This document shows, piece after piece, positions 57,507 to 64,000 of a stretch of 64,000 nt of DNA. How positions within the stretch are numbered: the stretch's first letter is position 1; the number at the start of each line of letters is the position of its first letter. This DNA is from Sympetrum striolatum (Eukaryota; Arthropoda; Insecta; Odonata; Libellulidae): assembly GCA_947579665.1 (NCBI GenBank), contig OX388351.1, positions 4,278,001 to 4,342,000 of the forward strand, in the 5' to 3' direction. The notes below the pieces were generated by a model, which was not told the DNA's origin, did no database searches, and saw nothing but the letters and a program-made list of their open reading frames with translations. The translations under genes and the position numbers were made by a program.

Positions 57507-60500
57507 TACTATGGAAAAGCAGTGGATATCGGTCACTAATGATCCGGAAAGGTAAGCAAATTACTATATAATTCAATGAACGTGTGATAACTAAACTAAA
57601 CTAGCTTTATGGTAAAACTTAATCCAAAGTTTGAAAATTATAATAAATATTTGAGTGCATTTGAAGCTTTATTCGCAGCAGAGATACAATAACCATAGAC
57701 TGCATTAGAAAGAGATGTTAAATATACGCAGACAACTCGTATGAGCACGCAGAAGAAGATCGTAAGTTTGCATTAGTTAAGGTCAACTTAATGTGGGACT
57801 AAGCAATCCTGTACCTATGTTCATTGATCCCGAGCAGCTGGGGACAGAGAAATTAGAAATCTTTGGATGTTGTTGGATAGGAACAGGGAAACTGACTACT
57901 TCTTTAATATATTAACAGGACTTTCGAGGTAATGAATCAACATACGGTTAGAGTGAATAGTTTTAAGCCTAGAATACTTTGGAAATATGTAAATAAAATT
58001 GGACAAAATTATTCAATTATTTTATAGCCATAATTAACAACTATTGTTTTATAGGTGCCCATATGGAGTGGTCTTCTGGTAACTTCAAAAGAGAGCTACC
58101 CTAGCAGAATAAAATTCTCACTATGGAGTGGTGTGATGCCTCCCCCAGGTCGAGAGATTCTGCCCATCGAGTGGGTCTGGGTACCACGTGGTAGGTCTCA
58201 AATGAATGGTACCATTTTCAGAATACAGTTCTCTTCAGGGGAGGTGTAACGCCTCTCCTGTTTGAGAGGTTCTGCCCATGGAAAGAGGGTCTGCGTACCT
58301 CATGGTATCACTCAATAGAAAGCTACCTTTGGCAAAATAATAATCTCATTGACGATCAGGATTCCAATGGAGATGTTTTGCCCTTCAAGAGTTTCTGGTA
58401 GCTATCAAAAGGGAGATACCATTTGCAGATACAATTCTCATCACCGAGAGGCATTTTGCCTCTCTTGGAAGAGAAGTTCTGCCCATTATGGGAATAAAAC
58501 TTGAGGATTTCATGTAGAGGGTCTGATCTGACCTCTCATGTTCAGTGAGACGTTTTAATAATTGATGTGCTTTGAAGAAGGCATCTTATTTAAGATTATC
58601 GTTGGATGGAGGGATTCCAATGCCTTCCCATTTGGTGATGACAAAATAAGGTATGTTTTTCTTAAGATTTTAGAATATATTTTTTAAGTATTGGTATCTG
58701 ATTATCATTAGAAAATAATAATTTTTATGATTAAAATTTTTTCATTGAATATTAATGGTCTCTTTTCTAACTTTTCAGGATTGGGGTCCTTATAAATACA
58801 TTATTGATAATGGTCTACTGGTTTACCTACCTTAAAATCTCCACGTATACCTACGTGCTGAGACGTCTGCTGGTCTTCTGGTAACTTCAAAAGAGAGCTA
58901 CCCAAGCAGAATAAAATTCTCACTATGGAGTGGTGTGATGCCTCCCCCAGGTCGAGAGATTCTGCCCATCGAGTGGGTCTGTGTACCACAGGGTAGCTCT
59001 CAAATGAAAATTACCATTTTCAGAATACAGTTCTCTTCAGGGGAGGTGTAACGCCTCTCCTGTTTGAGAGGTTCTTCCCATGGAAAGAGGGTCTGAGTAC
59101 CTCATGGTATCACTCAATAGAAAGCTACCTTTGGCAAAATAATATTCTCATCGACGATCAGGATTCCGATTGAGATGTTTTGCCCTTCAAGAGTTTCTGG
59201 TAGCTATCAAAAGGGAGATACCATTTGCAGATACAATTCTCATCCCCGAGAGGCATTTTGCCTCTCTTGGAAGAGAAGTTCTGCCCATTATGGGAATAAA
59301 ACTTGAGGATTTCATGTAGAGGGTCTGATCTGACCTCTCATGTTCAGTGAGACGTTTTAATAATTGATGTGCTTTGAAGAAGGCATCTTATTTGATATTA
59401 TCGTTGGATGGAGGGATTCCAATGCCTTTCCAATTGGTGATGAAAAAATATGGTATGTTTTTCTTAAGTTCTTAGAACATATTTTTTAAGTCTAGGTTTC
59501 TGATTATCAATACAAAATATTACTTTTTATGATTAAAACTTTTTAATTGAATATTCATGATCTCTTTTCTAACCTTTCAGAAATGGGGAGCTAATAAATA
59601 CATTATTGATATAGGTTTGCTGGTGTACCTACCTTAAAATCTCCTCCTAAACCATCCTTTGGAAGAGAAAAATTGTAAAATGCATAGTATCAGAAGCACC
59701 TTCTAAATTGCTTTGGCAAGATGAGTCATTCTGTACCTAATGATCTTGACTTAGTAACCATCACCTACTACAAAGCTGAGATGTAGTAGAAATCGATGAA
59801 CCAGATACTACAGGTTAGTTTGGGAAGGTTCGTGCAGGCTCTCTTCTTGAATAATCTAAGGTAACTCTTATATCATTTAATAGATCCTCATTTCAATATA
59901 TGTTTATCACTATGCATCCAAAATTGTAATTTCCTTGTTTAATTGCTTTGTAATCATCTAATGTGACCTTAAGCTATTACTTTAATTTAAATTGGCATTT
60001 ATAATTATAATAAATATATTATGCGTTTGTCCTATTATTCCCATATAGAATATGCACTGAATGTTCCTTAAATAATACCAGAAGCTCCAGAGTGCTGCAG
60101 CTTGGGTATAAGGTGGAGAATGGTGGAAATTGATCACTACAGTCTACAGTATGGGACAGTTGCTTAAGAGAGGCACCAAGTTGCCGAGACATTCATTGGA
60201 AGAATGTACGAGGCCTTTCGACGGCTCCTGTTTAGGGCAGGGAAGTATAACGGCAGCCACTGAGTGCTTTAAGGGTAGCTGCAGGGTAAGATAATATTAC
60301 ATATATTGTTTTCAATTCATTGTTTTTAAATACGTCTCTTAGTTTTCCAATAAAATGCAAGACCTAATCAATTCTTTGATAAAGTTTGAATGGTGTTATA
60401 TCATGTCAATTTATGTTTTTAATCGGTAATGATAAGTTAATTGGGTTTCAAGTATGATACAGTGGATTTAGATGGTGTGATGGGGAAAATCGGGAATATT

Positions 60501-62567
60501 TTTCATAAGCTCTTGCTCCAGTTTGCCTCTGTTGATTTGTTGTGATTTTCCGTTCGTTCCGTTGAAGTACTGTTAAATCCTCTCCTTACAAAATATCGTT
60601 GCTCCGGCTTTTCCTTTCACATTGCTCTATGCTAGATCTGGGGATACATGAACATAATGTTCTGGGGAGTTCATAATTTTTTTACATATATTGCATGCCT
60701 TATTTGAGTTATAATATATATTTAGATACAATACTAACATTACTGTCAATATGTTCTGTTATACAGGTTGCAATACGATTTCGTCAATTTGCTTGAGTCA
60801 GCCAATGTCTGCCATCTTAACTAGCAGATTATATAATAGTTATATGAATATTTCCAATTGGAGATCATGGACGAAGTTTGTGGGATATATTTCTGGAAAT
60901 CTGATTTATTTCAATGATCATCCTTGTGGTTACTTTACATTTAAGCTGTCTTTTGGTTTGCTTTGTTGGATGTCGTTTTCTTAAATTCAATGAATTAATG
61001 GAAGTGTAAAGTGGCAATGGGTGGTCTGTTACCGAAATTTTTTATACACTTTGATTAGCGATAGAAGATTTTACACATATGCTATTGCAAACATACAATA
61101 TACAATGTATTTTAGGTTCAATTCCTTTATACTAATTGGATTTTTACTTTCTCTATATTCATAGTATATAAAAAGTATTGTTTACATGAAAAAATTTGAC
61201 TTCGAGATTTCAACGGAAATACATGTTTTGGGGTCCCAAGAATACGTTCTGACCATTTTTGGAACGATGTCTGGGTCCATGTGTGTGTGCTTGTGGGCGC
61301 TCTAACGTGAAAACTATTAGCCCTATTAGTACAAAAACTTCACATACATACTGTTGTTTGCTAACAGAGTTGATAACTTTTTGGAGCAAATCCTTAAACC
61401 GGAATATGACCTTTTTTATTCTTGGAGGCATATTTCCTTTTTTAGAAATATCTAAAAAATATGAAATTTAGGTATATACTTTTGTTTTAGTAAATTTTTA
61501 TTTTCTATAACTGCTGTATTAAACATATTTTTCTATCACTGTTTGCTAACGAGTTATTTGTGAAATACTGATAAACCGGAAGTATCTGATTATGTACTTT
61601 GTGGGTACTGTAATATGAAAACTATTTGTTTTATCAACGTCAAATTTCATACATAGTACTTTGGTTGGTGTCGTTAGAGTTGATTAGTTTCTGGTTTAAA
61701 TCGGTTAGCTGGAAGTCGAGCTCTAATTCTCGAGGCTCATTTCTGATTTTTGCAAAATATCTGCATTAATCTGATACTTAGGTATATACAATTATTTATA
61801 AAAGTTTAAGAGAATGCAATTAAATATAACTTTTGTGTGAAAGATATTTTTGTATAACTGATTGTTTAGGAGTTATTCATGAAATACTGATCAACGGGGA
61901 GTTGCTGATTATCTACTTAAGGAAAAATATGAGACCTAAGTTTTTAAATTTTCATCAGTTATTTATTAATATTATTCTTTTTCAGGTAGGTAATTGCTAT
62001 TCTTTACTGCCAACATATCCATTTCCAATAGAAATTGTTATGGGAATTTAATAGGTTCAAAGAAATTCATTGAAATATATTCTGTTTTTATACAGTCCTT
62101 CGGAGCATAGAGTATGCCTAGCTAGTTTGGTTTGAGTACATTAAATTTTTAACACATGCTCCGCACTGCTTTGGGCACAAGGTTATGGGTCGATTATTTA
62201 GTAGTAGTTTTTCCACAGGCCATTTAGGGAACTTTGTGTGCAAGGGCAAGTGTGGTCTCGTTCGATTGTTCATCATCGTCCACTTCCATGGCCTCATTGA
62301 GGCACTGGTAGCACAAAGTGGTGTATCAAAAATGACTTTATGATGATTACAAATTAAAGTTAGATCTGTTAATCCATCTCCTATCTATTAAATATAGATA
62401 TTTCTTAAATTATATAATCACTGACTCACTCATTCATAGGGGATTAAAATTGTAACCATATTTCATAAGTGTCACTGACTTGAATTTTCTTCAACGTATT
62501 AGCCATAACGTTTAACCACCAAGAAAAAAACGATTCTTAGCTTCAGTGTCATGTGTTCGATGCTGAC
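57507..62567 (+). repeat. Macrosatellite copy 5 (5,061 bp), A-type start
   Basis: Shares the five A-type markers with copy 3 (about 10.1 kb upstream) rather than with its neighbour copy 4. Private changes include CCAATGGAGATG (about 58,366) and TTCTTCCCATGG (about 59,072). Confidence 0.92.
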
Positions 62568-64000
62568 TACTATGGAAAAGCAGTGGATATCGGTCACTAA
62601 TGATCCGGAAAGGTAAGCAAATTACTATATAGTCAATGAACGTGTGATAACTAAACTAAACTAGCTTTATGGTAAAACTTAATCCAAAGTTTGAAAATTA
62701 TAATAAATATTTGAGTGCATTTGAAGCTTTATTCGCAGCAGAGATACAATAACCATAGACTGCATTAGAAAGAGATGTTAAATATACGCAGACAACTCGT
62801 ATGAGCACGCAGAAGAAGATCGTAAGTTTGCATTAGTTAAGGTCAACTTAATGTGGGACTAAGCAATCCTGTACCTATGTTCATTGATCCCGAGCAGCTG
62901 GGGACAGAGAAATTAGAAATCTTTGGATGTTGTTGGATAGGAACAGGGAAACTGACTACTTCTTTAATATATTAACAGGACTTTCGAGGTAATGAATCAA
63001 CATACGGTTAGAGTAAATAGTTTTAAGCCTAGAATACTTTGGAAATATGTAAATAAAATTGGACAAAATTATTCAATTATTTTATAGCCATAATTAACAA
63101 CTATTGTTTTATAGGTGCCCATATGGAGTGGTCTTCTGGTAACTTCAAAAGAGAGCTACCCTAGCAGAATAAAATTCTCACTATGGAGTGGTGTGATGCC
63201 TCCCCCAGGTCGAGAGATTCTGCCCATCGAGTGGGTCTGGGTACCACGTGGTAGGTCTCAAATGAATGGTACCATTTTCAGAATACAGTTCTCTTCAGGG
63301 GAGGTGTAACGCCTCTCCTGTTTGAGAGGTTCTGCCCATGGAAAGAGGGTCTGCGTACCTCATGGTATCACTCAATAGAAAGCTACCTTTGGCAAAATAA
63401 TAATCTCATTGACGATCAGGATTCCAATTGAGATGTTTTGCCCTTCAAGAGTTTCTGGTAGCTATGAAAAGGGAGATACCATTTGCAGATACAATTCTCA
63501 TCACCGAGAGGCATTTTGCCTCTCTTGGAAGAGAAGTTCTGCCCATTATGGGAATAAAACTTGAGGATTTCATGTAGAGGGTCTGATCTGACCTCTCATG
63601 TTCAGTGAGACGTTTTAATAATTGATGTGCTTTGAAGAAGGCATCTTATTTAAGATTATCGTTGGATGGAGGGATTCCAATGCCTTCTCATTTGGTGATG
63701 ACAAAATAAGGTATGTTTTTCTTAAGATTTTAGAATATATTTTTTAAGTATTGGTATCTGATTATCATTAGAAAATAATAATTTTTATGATTAAAATTTT
63801 TTCATTGAATATTAATGGTCTCTTTTCTAACCTTTCAGGATTGGGGTCCTTATAAATACATTATTGATAATGGTCTACTGGTTTACCTACCTTAAAATCT
63901 CCACGTATACCTACGTGCTGAGACGTCTGCTGGTCTTCTGGTAACTTCAAAAGAGAGCTACCCAAGCAGAATAAAATTCTCACTATGGAGTGGTGTGATG
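62568..64000 (+). repeat. Macrosatellite copy 6 (partial, cut by window end)
   Basis: 1,433 bp, mostly B-type (TATAGTCAATG, GAGTAAATAG, CTAACCTTTCAG) but with the A-type ATTACTATATA at about 62,621, so a recombinant. The array continues beyond the window. Confidence 0.92.

Noticed and set aside
36514..63309. Recurring 60-77 codon frames in each macrosatellite unit (for example 37808-38002, 40503-40736, 41581-41799)
   Set aside because: They repeat only because the units are near-identical, are short, cross the likely exon borders, and show no conserved family or consistent codon pattern versus copy 0.

Overview
This is AT-rich eukaryotic DNA, almost certainly from an arthropod and probably an insect. 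It carries piggyBac-like transposons, degenerate Jockey-like and CR1/L2-like LINEs, tRNA-derived elements, GT-AG splice signals and TCAGT initiators. There are no bacterial gene features and no intact long gene. Nearly everything is repeat, transposon relic or gene relic.

Layout. (1) 1-7,022: six ~1.1 kb higher-order satellite blocks in mixed orientation. Each holds six diverged ~165 bp monomers, and each monomer carries a tRNA B-box-like GGTTCGA core; in five blocks the core spacing shrinks stepwise (about 176, 170, 166, 157, 148 bp). (2) 7,023-13,861: GC-richer flank holding a 5'-truncated LINE (host duplication TCGTACACGC), which was itself interrupted by a degenerate piggyBac-like element (8,444-11,353, TTAA duplication). 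A second, older copy of the same LINE family lies at 12,866-13,861. (3) 13,886-17,066: a satellite fragment, an inverted pair of tRNA-like sequences, and a second piggyBac-like element with its transposase relic on the minus strand. (4) 17,576-19,250: a 27-bp C-rich minisatellite and a ~265 bp tandem duplication. (5) 19,400-30,200: AT-rich DNA with several diverged copies of one segment. Each copy seems to keep a minus-strand start-codon exon with its splice sites; LINE and tRNA-like debris lies among them. (6) 28,940-32,856: two homologous promoter-like regions pointing away from each other, with candidate small exons between them. (7) 34,027-64,000: a ~5.06 kb tandem macrosatellite (one diverged leading copy, five full near-identical copies, one cut by the window end).

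How the parts connect. The diverged leading copy (34,027-37,260) still shows pieces of a spliced gene resembling Myb/SANT-like (trihelix) DNA-binding proteins: a start exon, a Trp-containing first helix, a CDNRW segment and a YKNIADK segment. It sits 1.2 kb downstream of one of the two promoter-like regions. Every unit of the array also contains, next to the unit boundary, ~130 bp of the B-box satellite found at the other end of the window. The best candidate for an undescribed system is therefore the pair of B-box satellite and gene-derived macrosatellite: the array looks like a decayed Myb-like gene captured next to a satellite fragment and amplified with its splice sites kept. The later units alternate as a two-unit (about 10.1 kb) higher-order repeat. 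All identity statements are by eye.
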